From Chrysopilus asiliformis (lineage: Eukaryota; Arthropoda; Insecta; Diptera; Rhagionidae): 64,000 nt of DNA. Made by a program: the position numbers and the translations under genes. The notes under the pieces were generated by a model. That model ran no database searches, had not been told where the DNA came from, and worked only from the letters and a program-made list of their open reading frames with translations. The stretch is taken from NCBI GenBank assembly GCA_964034945.1, contig OZ035962.1:14441388-14505387 (forward strand), given 5' to 3'. The first letter of the stretch is position 1. Each line of letters begins with the position of its first letter. This document shows positions 31,760-42,976 of the stretch, piece after piece.

Positions 31760-32256
31760 TAAGTGTGCAAATTTTTTTTAGTCTAAATACAATGTTTTAC
31801 TTATCAGATTAGCTATTTTTTAAATCAAATTCAACATTTTACAAATCAAATTCGATTGGAAAATTTTAGTGGTTTTTTTCTTTTTTTTCATGAACATTTT
31901 TGTCGAGTTTTGATTGAAAGGATTAAAAATATTATTAGTTTTGGAAAATGTCTGAACATTTTTGAATTTGGTACACCTTTACAAAAATTGAGTTTATTAC
32001 AATTCGTAAAATGGTGAATTATATTTGTAAAAACTTGAGTTTGATTTGTGGAAAATCTAATTTGTATCTGCAAAATAGTTAATATAATTGGAAGAATACG
32101 CATTTTAATGTGAAAAAGGGCCAATTTGATATGGAAAAATTTGGTCATTCAAAAGGTTTTCTTTGTTAAAAGGAACAAAGAAATTAAATAAAATACAGAA
32201 AAAATAGCTAATTTTTGAAAGCAATATTGAAAGAAATATTTGACATTTGAAATAAA
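31760..32256. other. Intergenic AT-rich, nothing recognised
   Basis: ACAAATCAAATT-type words recur loosely in 31810-32150, but no element ends or coding frame can be defended. Confidence 0.45.
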
Positions 32257-32513
32257 ATTGAGGCGTTAAAAGCTATAGTGGACCAACCCACATAATCGAG
32301 TTTTTGGAGCTTTTCCACTTTTGTACTATTATTTACTGTAAATTTTTGAAAAAAAAAAAAACATTCTGTGGACGTTATTACTCAATGTTGAAATGTTCTT
32401 TTGTGCATTCAAACATTTTTATCTAGAAACTCGCTCGCAATAGTGATTCAAACATAAAAAAATTCACTAATTCGACATGTGGGTTGGGCCACTCTAGCTT
32501 TTAACGCCTCAAT
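32257..32513. mobile_element. MITE with ATTGAGGCG ends
   Basis: The left end ATTGAGGCGTTAAAAGCTAT and the complement of the right end, ATTGAGGCGTTAAAAGCTAG, continue through (G)TGG-CCAACCCACA and match at 34 of 36 positions. The 257-base element is non-coding. Its target duplication is not evident, so the superfamily is open. Confidence 0.7.
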
Positions 32514-32766
32514 TAGAGTTGAAACTCGAGTGGGAAGTTTTCCGAAATAAAAAGAATTTTGAATAAATCGGATCTCAATAAAAACCAAAATTCTTGACAC
32601 AAAATTTTGATGAAAATTTTAATTTAATATTTCCGCAATACTTTTTGGAGTTACTGTATCTGCATTTAAATTTTGATGGTTTTAGTCTCGAAAAATCGAA
32701 GACTCAACTCGAAGCCTCAAATCGGAGACTCAAATCGAAGTAAAAGCTTTTTAACGAAAAAAGTTT

Positions 32767-32828
32767 CAAAAATTATTGGAAGAAAAAAGGAAAAAAGAAG
32801 GAAGAAAGAAGGAAGAAAGAAGGAGGAA
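32767..32828 (+). repeat. Purine-rich GGAAGAAA tract
   Basis: Imperfect repeats of AGGAAGAAAGA form a polypurine stretch on the + strand. It is intergenic and of no evident function. Confidence 0.8.
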
Positions 32829-33561
32829 GTACAAATTACTGGAAGAAAGAAGTACAAACTTCGCAAAATGCACAAAATTCTATATTCGGAGTTTAGGTTA
32901 ACAAGATCTCATCTGGTTCGAACTGTTTTTATCTTTAGCCAGAATGGCGCTGCTGTTTTTTGAAAATTATTTTTGTCGGTTTTTGGCAACGATTTTATTT
33001 TGGTGAAATATATCAAATTCTGGACTATTGTTTATACCTTAGGTCCCGTGTACAATTGCATTTTTTTTTTAAATTTCTCCGTGGATTTTATTCTGATTTT
33101 AATCCGCGAATTTTGTTCATCTATCGCAGAATAAATTCACTTGGCAAAAGTTATCAAAGTTTGCATTTTTTCCAGCGATATTGTAATAAAAAATTCCAAT
33201 AATTCCAACAAATAAATTTGTTTAATTTCTTTTATTTCGTGTTTATGCAATAATTTATAAGTTTTTTTATATTCATTGGAATATGTTTTTTTTAAATCCC
33301 TGTCACGTAAAATGTTAAACAACAATCAGTTAAAAAAAGTATTTTTGCTAAAAACCTGTAAATTTTAAATAAAATTTACATAATTATATTGCAGTAAAAT
33401 GGTAAATATTTGAATTTTTAAAATGTTATTGTATTGAATCTTTATGACATAAAAAGGGGAAACAATTTTCACACAAAATATTTATGAAAAGGCAACAAGT
33501 TTCCCGAAAAAAATAAGAATATTTACTTTTGCAAATTTAACATCTTAGTTGACATGAAATA

Positions 33562-34541
33562 CAGTGGAACCTTCATAATATAACGATTTCGTGAAAGAAA
33601 AAAGAAAAACAATTCTTAAACATATAGAGATTTTGGCAAATTTCGCTGGGTACAGAATGATCGAATAAAGCAAAAAGAACGTACATTTAAACCATATAGG
33701 AGTATATAAGATTTAATTTACCGTTTCGAACCAATCGTCGGACACAAAAATTAACTACACTAGGGTGTTAGGGAAGACAAAAGATTTTGATTTCCGAATG
33801 TCTATCCATTTGTCTGTCCATCTGTCTGTCCGTCTGTCTGTCCGTCTATCCGTCCGTCTGTCCGTGAACACAATAACTTTCGAAAGGATTAAGCTCGAGA
33901 CTTAAAATCTTGTATAGTTACGTTTTCTCGTAAATGTTACCCAAGCCATTTAAACGGGAAAAATTGGACCATTTCTTCCTCCCTCCCCCATACAAACGAA
34001 ACAGATATTTGTAATTTTCTCGAAAAATTGGAGTCATGTTGAAAAATTTATAAAGGCAAAATATAGGATTTTACTTAACTCATCCATACATCAAAATACC
34101 ATTGGACCATTGCTTTCCCCTCTCCGATACAAATGGAGTACTTTTTTTCTCATTACTCGAAAACTGTGCATCGTATCGAAAAATATATAAATATAAAATA
34201 TGTTTGAAATATAATTTTACTTAACTTATCTATGCATCAAAATCCAGTTGGATCTCTCCTTCTCCCCTCCCCCACACAAATGGATTTTATAAAATTAATA
34301 TTTTGTTTGTCCTCATATAGAGTATTTGACGGTTGGCCCCTGGTAATTGTAGTTTTCATATCTGATTAAAACATGATAAAAAATCAAACTTAAAGAAATT
34401 TTTTTTTAAAATCAAGACAAACGTGAATTGATTTAGAAAAGCGTCTAATCGTTTTTTGGATTTGTTCATGTTTCTTTTCGTAAGCCAAAATTCCGGGAAA
34501 AATCTCGTTATAAAGAGAATTGCTTTATGGAGGTTTCACTG
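33562..34541. mobile_element. Pogo-like element carrying a nested GTCY repeat
   Basis: The left end CAGTGGAACCTTCATAATAT and the complement of the right end, CAGTGAAACCTCCATAAAGC, resemble pogo/Tigger ends and are flanked by TA (33560-33561 and 34542-34543). Little of the original interior remains recognisable. Most of it is a family 2 repeat (33690-34350) that must have inserted later, in - orientation. Confidence 0.6.
33690..34350 (-). mobile_element. GTCY-type repeat, family 2, nested copy
   Basis: GAGTATATAAGATTTAATTT, then CCAATCGTCGGACACAAAAA, ACTAGGGTGTTAGGGAAGAC, a GTCT/GTCC tract at 33808-33865, and finally TATAGAGTATTTGACGGTTG followed by CCCCTGGTAATTGTAGTTTT. This is the same order as the copy at 29050-30235, with a short rather than expanded tract. 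Confidence 0.7.
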
Positions 34542-34660
34542 TATTAACAAATCAATTCTAGGGGTGAATCAAAATTTAACTAATAATAATAACCGATATG
34601 CCACCCTACTTTCAACTAAATATCATAATTTTGCGTTAATTTTCAAAATACCACAACCTA

Positions 34661-34861
34661 CACGGAGAGAAATTCCAATAGGAATATATGAGGTAGTGGA
34701 CTCTTCTGCAATGACTCCCTAAAAACAGGGAATTTTTCCTATAATTTTGGGGAAAATTTCCTATTTTTTGGCATGAATTCCCTTTTGCTCGGGAATCGTT
34801 ACCAATAAATTTCGTATATTCCTATAGTTTGTTGGAATATGTCCTATTATTTCTCTTCGTG
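34661..34861. mobile_element. TA-flanked MITE, CACGGAGAGAAAT ends
   Basis: The left end CACGGAGAGAAATTCCAATA and the complement of the right end, CACGAAGAGAAATAATAGGA, lie between TA at 34659-34660 and 34862-34863. AGGGAATT and TTCCCT words recur inside. A related but interrupted copy is at 42424-43218. Confidence 0.7.
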
Positions 34862-34863
34862 TA

Positions 34864-35655
34864 TAAAAAATCAGTGAAATTTCCAAAATGTGTTCGGAAC
34901 TTCCCCAGCTCAGCCAATAGGCAAGCCACAATGAAGTCATAAAAAGATAATCTGATAATCCTCAAAATACTTCTACTGTTCCGTTGGTACTAAAAGAATA
35001 ATTTTTTATCATAAAAAAGGCAAACAGTCAACAAAGTTTTTACACATTTTAGCCATTTGCGTACAAAACGTTTTGACACTCGTGACAAGCGTGGAATTTT
35101 TAATTAATTACTGAACACATATTTTCCGGCTCCTCGACTGGATTTACACAGCAGGCAAGGAGGCAACCTTTTCATCTTCAAAAGCCGAGAGGGCGCAGAT
35201 AAGATGGTCTTCTGGAATATGTTTCGTAGGTGGTTACTATTAATCTCAATGAAGCATAAAATTGTTGTTTTTTCGGTTGCCCTGTGGAGGCGGTTGCTTC
35301 GGGAGGATACGTGACGAATTAAGAAAATGTCTCAATGGCCGAATGACGGAGCGATTTCGTATATCCTTGAATGGTGTTCCAGTGAATTAGGCATCTAGCA
35401 TTATAAAGAGATTTATTTGAATATCTAAGTTTGTGACTTATTACGCTGTACAGGTATTCATAATCAGATGGTATTAGTTTTGAAAATTGATTTTTAAGTC
35501 TCTTTGAGTACATTGTAAGAAGTGACAGGGGATAAATGCATATCATGGAAATGATTATCAGGTTTATTCGATTTATCACGTCACTTTTCGATCGCTTTTT
35601 AAGAAATTGTCAACATTTGACAGGAAATTTGATGAATTTAAAAAAGGAGAGACTG
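34864..35655. other. Intergenic, no recognised gene
   Basis: A - strand frame of 86 codons (35319-35579) exists but resembles nothing I know. The sequence is otherwise unique and modestly AT-rich. Confidence 0.4.
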
Positions 35656-35799
35656 CACGCAGAGAAAAAATAGTGAATCTAACTATTTTTGAATGGGGAA
35701 TTGGGAGTATTACTGAAATAGTTAATTTCATTTATAAAACTTGTCAATTTAAACACAAAATAGTTAATTTTACTACTAAGTTAGTTAAATTTATTATAA

Positions 35800-36520
35800 A
35801 AAACATAAGAACAGCTACAATTGCCAGGGGCCAATCGGAAAATACTCTATATGAGGGTAGACAATATTTTTATGAAAAAAAAACCATTTTTATGGAAGAG
35901 GAATGAAGGATTGGATTTTGATGTATGGACGGGTTTGTAAAATCCTATAAACGCATTTCATATTTATAATTTTTTTTTATCAACGCACAGTTTTCGAGGA
36001 AACAGGAAAAAGTATGCCATTTGTTTGTGAGATGGGGGAATCAGTGGTCAAACTGGATTTTTATGTCACATTTTAAACACATCTTACCTGTTTAATTTTT
36101 TCAATACGACCCTTTGTTTTCGAGAAATTTGTAAAAAAAACTGTTTCGTTTATATGGTGGGAGGGGAAGGAATGCCTAGCCATTTACGAAAAATGTAACT
36201 ATACAAAATTTCAAATCTCTAGCTCAATCCTTTCGAAAGTTGAGGTGTTCACGGATTGACAGACAGACGGGCGGACATACGGAAATCAAAATCTTTTGTC
36301 ATTCCTAACACCCTGGAGTAGCTCATTTTTGTGTCCGTCGACTGGCTCGCTACGTTACAAACCATATACAGTAGAATCCCGATAATTCGTACCCCGATAA
36401 TTCGTATATCCCGCTAATTCGTATGAATTTGCTGGTCCCTTGAAATACGAATTATCGGGATTCTACTGTACTAAATTTAATATGATCCTATATGATATAT
36501 TTTATAGAGTATAAATATAA
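35800..36520 (+). mobile_element. GTCY-type repeat, family 2, reversed copy with nested MITE
   Basis: It starts AACATAAGAACAGCTACAAT, followed by TGCCAGGGGCCAATCGGAAA. It passes a GACAGACGGGCGGACAT tract at 36261-36280 and CCTAACACCCTGGAGTAGCT, then CGTTACAAACCATA. A 100-base MITE (36369-36468) interrupts at that TA, after which CTAAATTTAATATGATCC resumes. Immediately left, CACGCAGAGAAAAAATAGTG (35655) looks like the end of a CACGG/CACAG-type MITE into which this repeat inserted. Confidence 0.7.
36369..36468. mobile_element. 100-bp pogo/Tigger-like MITE
   Basis: Ends CAGTAGAATCCCGATAATTC and its exact complement (25 bases including the TA) flank a short interior in which CCCGATAATTCG and CCCGCTAATTCG repeat. 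TA is duplicated at 36367-36368 and 36469-36470. CAGTAGA-type ends with a TA target are the pogo/Tigger pattern. Removing it restores the family 2 sequence. Confidence 0.8.
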
Positions 36521-37607
36521 GAGAAAGTTAAATTTCATGAAAAATCTACTCCGGACGTAATAATTTATAAACAAAATGAGGTACGGGTGAAATTTTTCAC
36601 GTAAAATGAAGAAAGCTACGGCTGTGTAAAAAGCATCATCTCCCATATAAACACATGGGAAGGAACCATATTTAAACCGCTTTCCTCCACAATTTACTTT
36701 TTGTCGCTTAGTGCAGTTTTGGAGCAATATTGACGCGGTATGCGCCATTGGGTAAATTGTCCCCAAGGAAAATTTTCGCCCACTTAAATAAAAAACCCCC
36801 CTCTTGCCAGTAAACCCGTCTCCTTCTATCCCCTGAAACGGTGGGGCAATTTTAACGAGGTTTGCATTATCGGGTATGTGTCTTCCAAGGAAAGTTTTTG
36901 ACCACTAAAATCTACCCCTTCTCTTGCCTCGCTGTAAGCCCGTTCACTGGTGTTTTCTGAACCTTAGAGCAATTTTGTTGGGGATTAACTTTTACTAGTA
37001 TCTATTAAAGTCCACCTTACGTGAAGCGATCGACTTAAAAAGTCGTCGAATCGACAGTCGACCGTGACCTTACGGAATTCCTACCAAGATTGCAGTCACA
37101 CGTCATATGACAGGCTTTAATTCTAGTTATATAAATAGTTAAATTTACTATCTTTTATCTTTAAGAGGGGCTTTAAGCCAGTTTTTAGCCTTCTAGCCAT
37201 GTCTGGCAATCTTAAATTTGTTTTATGCATTCTGATAAAGAGAATAGGGCGATTGATGCAGAACTACTAGTTTTCATTTTTACTTGCTTAATTATCGACT
37301 ATTAAATCATAGAGCATCTGATCCATGAAATATTCGAAATCTTCTAAACTAAAATTTTTATAGTCTGCTTCCTGTTGATTTTTTTAGAAAGAATTTCAAA
37401 ATATTACAAAATATTTGACGCTTGGTTCAACATTTTGCCATTCATAAAATATCCAAGTATAATTTTTAAACCATCACTAGAAGAAAAAAAAAACTCGAAA
37501 AGTGTAGAATTGATGGAATTTATGTCATTCACTCAGCAATGAAAACAACTTAGATTTAAATAGTTCTAGATCCTTATGTTTTCCATTTCCTTCTTTCCCT
37601 TCATAGA
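36521..37607. other. Intergenic, nothing recognised
   Basis: It includes a short unit repeated loosely near 36720-36960 (GAGCAATATTGACGCGGTAT and GGGCAATTTTAACGAGGTTT, each followed by GTGTC/GTCC and a CCACT or CCCAC). This suggests an old tandem duplication of about 120 bases. No coding frame. Confidence 0.4.
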
Positions 37608-37712
37608 TTGGATATCATTGCTGCGGTTTATCGCAAACTCATCATGATCATCTCTACTACCACAAAGCATAGCCAACGATCGTCTTAAGGAGCTACTACT
37701 TCTTAAATTCCA

Positions 37713-37826
37713 ATGTCAGATAATGACGACGTCTACTATGGTTATGATGCCAGGCCAGGACAAAGACCATACCAATTCGCTGATGATGACTATGAGTCTG
37801 TCAGTCTCGTGCTGGCCCTGAAGTGA
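37713..37826 (+). CDS. Candidate short first exon, unidentified
   Basis: The frame encodes MSDNDDVYYGYDARPGQRPY followed by QFADDDYESVSLVLALK, with an acidic, tyrosine-rich, protein-like composition unlike the surrounding DNA. A splice-donor match AA|GTGAGA (37821-37824) sits just before the TGA, and an acceptor-like TTCCCTTCATAG lies upstream at about 37596-37607. I do not recognise the product. It could be a 5' exon of a gene continuing downstream, a relic or chance. No following exon was identified. Confidence 0.25.
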   Translation: MSDNDDVYYGYDARPGQRPYQFADDDYESVSLVLALK

Positions 37827-38879
37827 GATTTATCCATTCCAAGTACTTCGTCAAGTAGATATGCCGCGATCCGATCCGTAATCTCATCGACGAGGCAAGA
37901 TCTCTTCAACAATTCAAAGATCATGGCTGGCATCTTATTAGGAGATATTAGGGATCAGTCAGCATCCAATATCCACAAATCCAGCATATAGGGAGAATAT
38001 TTTCTGGATGGTCTCATATCTGAATGACAAGAAGGTTCTTGATGAATGATATGGCAATTATCGTACTGAAACTCTTCACTTCCACACTTTTTTTGTGATT
38101 CACACTTTTGTGGTTTCTTTTGGGTCGCCTGGAGATTTCTTATGATTCCTGGCTGACGGGTTCGTTTTGTTGATCTTCCTAAATGGGCGTATTTATGACA
38201 ACACTTCAGTTTAACAATTAAGACGTAATTTGAGATGATAATAATTTGGAAACTGAAAATTATTTTCCATCAACATTTTTGTCTTTTCTTTCAAATAGGA
38301 GATGCAACACAAAGAACTGACTTCTGTTGTCATTGAAATGATGATTTTTTTCATTATTATATTGTTTTTTTTGTTAACTTAATTAAATTGTACTCATTGC
38401 AATTGAAATCTTCAACTTCTAATACTTTTTTCGGATATTATAGCAGGAAGGTTTGAGTAAAAAAAAAATCACTGTTCCCTCTCTCCTTGTGTGTTTTGAT
38501 CCATTGAACCGATTTCGATCTTGTTTTCGCTATTCGGTTGGAAATAAAAAGGAATGTTTCACTGTACCAAAATTCATCCTTCTTCTCTTACATCCAACCC
38601 CCTCTTCTTGTATTTCTGACTAATTTCCGGAAAATTAATAAAAAGTTTAACTACGTTTGGTTTTCAATACTTTATTTATCAATATTTGGACAATAATGTC
38701 ACAATCACAAATGTTTTTAGTGAAAAAATTTCGTTTAAAAAAAATGCTGATGACAATTGCATGCGGAGGAAAAACTTGTTTGAAAATTTTGGTCGTACAA
38801 TTTTTACGGCTGATTTTCACAATTTTTACGGCTGAACGCTTGAAAATGATACTTGAACGCTTCTTCCCATATTTTGTAA
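37827..38879. other. Intergenic unique DNA, nothing recognised
   Basis: The part 37830-38080 is less AT-rich and free of repeats; the rest is AT-rich. No reading frame or element can be supported. Confidence 0.4.
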
Positions 38880-39175
38880 ATATATATCGGCATCTCGAAA
38901 ATTCCAATTTGACTCCGGAATCAGATTCAGCGACTCCAAAAACCCCAAATGAGATTCTTACGGAAAATTTGATGAAAAGGATAATCATGTAATCCTTACA
39001 GTACCTTCCGTTTTCCTTACAAGGACGATGTAGTGAAAATATTGTATTGCCATCGGAGTTGCGTACTTGTACAAAATTCAACTCAATCGGATGAGTGGAA
39101 GTGGGCCAAAATTAGATTGCAAGATTTGGCCCTGACAGACAGACAAACAGATTAGCTAAATAAAAGCTTCTAACG
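38880..39175 (+). repeat. Interspersed repeat, family 3, inverted copy
   Basis: GATAATCATGTAATCCTTAC, ACAAGGACGATGTAGTGAAA, ATTAGATTGCAAGATTTGGC and CCCTGACAGACAGACAAACA form the reverse complement order of 31140-31440. Non-coding. Confidence 0.55.
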
Positions 39176-39368
39176 ATACAAACTGCTAGCAGAAAAACTT
39201 AAAATTCAATCGGATATTAGAAGTTTTTTTTCACTCATATCTTTAAAAACAGTAAAAAAGGATAGAATTAAAGATTTTGAAAAATCCCCAACTAAAAAAT
39301 CCACAAAAAATTAAAAAACTAAAAAATAACTAAATTTTTAAAAAATTCCGACTAAAAAAATTCCTTAA

Positions 39369-39871
39369 CCCTTTGACGACCATACATTTTCGGCCGAAGG
39401 TATTTTGATTTTTTTTTCATTTTCATGATCTGTGACCTGATAATAGTTATGTCACAAAAAATGGTGGCCCTAATTTTTTTAACTCGAAAATTAAAATTGA
39501 AAGACAACATTCTTATATATAATTCATGTACGTATTTATTTTTGAATTTGAACAAACTGAATTTAATTAGTTGTGCATGTGGTAGACGTCGAAGCAATCG
39601 CAAGTACAGATATCGTCGGCTAAGAGTGAAATCGTTCTAAGTCCATTATACCAAAATTTCTGGAAGAGCAATAAAAAACCTTGTTAAATCATTTTAATTT
39701 TCATTTAGGATCATAGGGGCACTGGGGAACCGGCATAGAATTCCCGCCACATACATTTATATTGCCCCATCTATCCTCTACAAAAAACCTTTTAATACCT
39801 TTGCTCTATCTCTTAACTGGACGATTTTAAGTACTGAAAGCTCTTGGGCAAGCATACTTGTCGTCAAAGGG
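39369..39871. mobile_element. piggyBac-type non-autonomous element
   Basis: Both ends read CCCTTTGACGAC inward (12 bases, perfect), and both are flanked by TTAA (39365-39368 and 39872-39875). TTAA duplication with CCCTTTG-type ends is diagnostic of piggyBac-like elements. The 503-base interior has no transposase; frames on both strands are incidental. Confidence 0.85.
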
Positions 39872-40439
39872 TTAAAGAGAAATAAACAAAATTAAAAATA
39901 TTAAAAAATCCTTGACTAAAACAAAATATTTATATTTCGGGGGTTTTCAATTTTTTTAAAGGATTTGTTTTGTCGAGGGTTGTCCGAAAATTTTAATTTT
40001 GTGTTTCTGATAACGAGTTGAAATTTTTTTTATATAAAGCAAAATCCCACAAAAAAAATAGTTTCAAAATATTGTGTAAACAGAATTTCCACAAAAAATC
40101 TAAACACTTTTCCTCCAATGTAAAATCTTGGATATTTTCACAGTTTTTTTTGTTCCACTCACGTAGCGATATTTATCATAATCTCATTATTATCATATTT
40201 GAAAAAGTTTCCAAAGATATCCGTTATCCAGATGGATTTTCGCAATAAAAACCGAGAAAATTTCGTTGCCCAGCATGTAGGAGTCGTTAATTGAGGAAAT
40301 AAGTCGCATACATCATGAAAATTGTTTAGATTTGAGGTTGGACGCATCATCATACATCCATCTGTTTATTTATGGCCGCTCGGCATGATTAGTTTGAATT
40401 AACAGGTGTACCTGGTGTACCGACCTTTGTTATGTTTAT

Positions 40440-40700
40440 TAAACTGAAATCGTACAAGCCGATGATGTACCGTACCTACCACTCACTTCTGTATTCCGTA
40501 TATGCCGATGACGGCCGATTTATTTACATTGGAGTCGTGTCGGTCATGTAACCCAACCGCGCGGAATAACGCCACGGCAGCTCCTCTAGCCCGAAAGCTA
40601 ACCTGACTTAGCTGAGGAAATTTGTGGAGATGTCTAAAATGTTGCCTTCCCCAATTCACCCACACCTCGTTGGCCCGGGAAAATCCAGAAGATTGTTTTC
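40440..40700. other. GC-richer unique island, possible conserved non-coding DNA
   Basis: This stretch (GATGACGGCCGATTTATTTA, GGTCATGTAACCCAACCGCG, GCTCCTCTAGCCCGAAAGCT) is repeat-free and clearly less AT-rich than its surroundings. No long coding frame crosses it. It precedes the candidate exon at 41040 by about 350 bases and could be a promoter or enhancer, which is inference only. Confidence 0.3.
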
Positions 40701-41039
40701 AGAATTAATGTTTTTGTTTTGATTTTGAAGAGGAAATTCATTGAAATTGAATCACTTACTCATTTTTCCAATCGAATTGTAACTTCGGACTCAGTGGAAT
40801 CGACTACAAACAAGCTTGAAGAAGGGCTCCCTGGACTGAGCCCTAAAAAAACCCCCCATATTGTGTGGCGTTAGGGCCCCATGGTGCAAAACGAGGCGTT
40901 ACGAGGCGCTGCGTTGTTTTTACTGCAAACTTTTTCTAACCCAGAAAAAATTTATTCTAAACAGAAGCCTGCACCGAAATTGATTTAAAATATGGTTGGC
41001 GCTGCATCGCAGTTTTAAAAAAAAAATCCCGCTGAAGAT

Positions 41040-41123
41040 ATGAATGATGATGATCCAGCATACGAACCACACGAGCTTCAAAATCCAGCTAGAAATCCCA
41101 TGTGGTCTGCGCTGGCACCGAAG
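41040..41123 (+). CDS. Candidate first coding exon, unidentified
   Basis: Twenty-eight codons, MNDDDPAYEPHELQNPARNP then MWSALAPK, end exactly at a donor-like AAG|GTAATC (41124). Composition is protein-like, with repeated Asn-Pro, while beyond the donor the frame decays into Ser/Phe/Lys-rich sequence before a stop at 41225. An upstream in-frame TAA at 41016 leaves ATG 41040 as the natural start. I do not recognise the family. If real, the rest of the gene lies downstream, probably beyond the window. Confidence 0.3.
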
Positions 41124-41225
41124 GTAATCCCTTTCACATGTTCAATTTCAGATAATTCTCTCAGTTTTCCCGGTTTCCTTAAAACGGAAAAAAAGAAATC
41201 CATAAATTCAGACAAGCCAAGCTAA

Positions 41226-42060
41226 ACCACTACACACACTTGTCTTTTTAAGCCAAAACATATTTCCCTGACTCGATAATTATTTTGATGACGTTTGAAT
41301 GATGCTGACTGAAGTCCTTTTGGGTCCTTTTAGGGACGATGTTAATTAGGCATGAGTGCGGAATGTAGGCGGTATCTAAATACTGTGATTATCATTATGA
41401 TAAATTCTAAATTCAACATAAATATGGATTATGGAAATTTTGTGGATAATTTAGAAACGATTTTTGAAAATTTTGCGGTCAGTTAATCCAAATAAATATT
41501 GCCAATGGAAATGTTGTTGGCATGATGGGCTGTTTAATTTTATTTGGAAAAAGGAAAATCCATTTTTCCTTGTCTCAACTTTTTGGGGAATATTTTATAC
41601 AAGTGTAGGTCCTGAAATGAGTAAATTAAGTCTGGATAAAACATGCACAGGAGAATTTATTTAATTTTGACATTTAATTGTTTATAGATATAAAATTGGT
41701 CTCATTTATTAATCACTTTACACTAACAAGTAAACCTTGCGAGGTGTGACCCCCTGATCTGGATGAAACTTACATGTGTGAAAAAATGTTGAAAAATAAG
41801 ATACACGTACATATTATTTTATCGGTAACCATCCATGTTTAGGGTCCTTTTTTGGACTCTCTAAAAGTATGAAAATTTTCGTTTATTTGCATTTTTTGGT
41901 GGAAAAAAATAGTAGTCTGATTTCAGTGAAATAAAAGCTAAAAATCGTTTTTCGTCGAGTGAAAGTGAGTAGGGCCAGGCTTCAATTTTGGCTAAGAATT
42001 TCCGATCAGGCCGGCTGAAAGATATACGTACACGCTACGAGTTTTTGTAAAGTATTACAA
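41226..42060. other. Intergenic, nothing recognised
   Basis: No element ends or coding frames can be supported. Near 41740-42000 the sequence is somewhat less AT-rich. Confidence 0.4.
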
Positions 42061-42415
42061 ATTAAAACATAAGAAAAGTTACAATTGCCAGGGGCCAATC
42101 GTCAAATACTCTATATGACAGACAGAATGTTTCTTTAAAAAAAATCCATTTGTATAAGAGAGGGGAAATGAGTGGATTTTGGTGTATGGAACGATTAGGT
42201 AAAATTATTATCTAAATTATATTCTTACCTTAATGATTTTTTCAATATGACACACCGTTTTCGAGAAAATAGAAAAAAGGCTCCGTTTTTTCGTCTGTTT
42301 GTCAGTTTGTCAGACCGTCTTTCCGTCTGTCTGTGAACACCAAACCTTTCGAAAGGATTGAGCTAGAGACTTGAAATTTTGTATAGTTGCGCTTCTCGTA
42401 AATTGTAAGGTTAAG
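42061..42415. mobile_element. GTCY-type repeat, family 2, rearranged copy
   Basis: It starts AACATAAGAAAAGTTACAAT, then TGCCAGGGGCCAATCGTCAA. After about 240 bases it continues with GTCTGTCTGTGAACACCAAA and CTTTCGAAAGGATTGAGCTA, which belongs to the opposite strand of the family. The two halves are therefore joined in inverted order. Confidence 0.55.
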
Positions 42416-42423
42416 TTCAACCA

Positions 42424-42925
42424 CACGGAGGAAAATAGTAGAACAGATTCCTACAAAAAATGGTAATATAGGAGACACTGAAATTTTTTGGTAATGACTC
42501 CCAAAAAGGGGAAATTCATGCCAAAACATAACAAAAGCTATAATTGCCAATCTGGCAATCATTGGAAACCCGTATGGTGATATTCGTATCAAAATTCGAA
42601 CAGTTGTACCAAAATTCCACTTTGACGTCAAACTTTCCAATAAGATTTTTTAAAATTTATTCCAATCAGATTTTGATGTATGGGAGTTTTATGTAGAATC
42701 ATATCCTAAATAACTTTTGTTCTTGGACTTTTTTGATAAGATGCACCGTTTTTGAGATATTCACAAAAAACGATTTCGTTCGTATGGGGGGTACCCCCCC
42801 TAATGGTCCATTTTTGCCCATTAACGAACTTAGCCTCGCATTTTACGAAAAACGAATCTGCGCAAAATTTCAAGTCTCTAGCTCAATCCGTGCGCCCGCA
42901 ATCCGCGCCACAGACGGACGGACAG

Positions 42926-42976
<51 letters not shown>

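Noticed and set aside
35319..35579. 86-codon - strand frame
   Set aside because: The composition is plausible but I recognise no motif, and no splice or promoter context supports it.
38647..39081. 144-codon - and 111-codon + frames
   Set aside because: They overlap a family 3 repeat and each other on opposite strands, so they are incidental.
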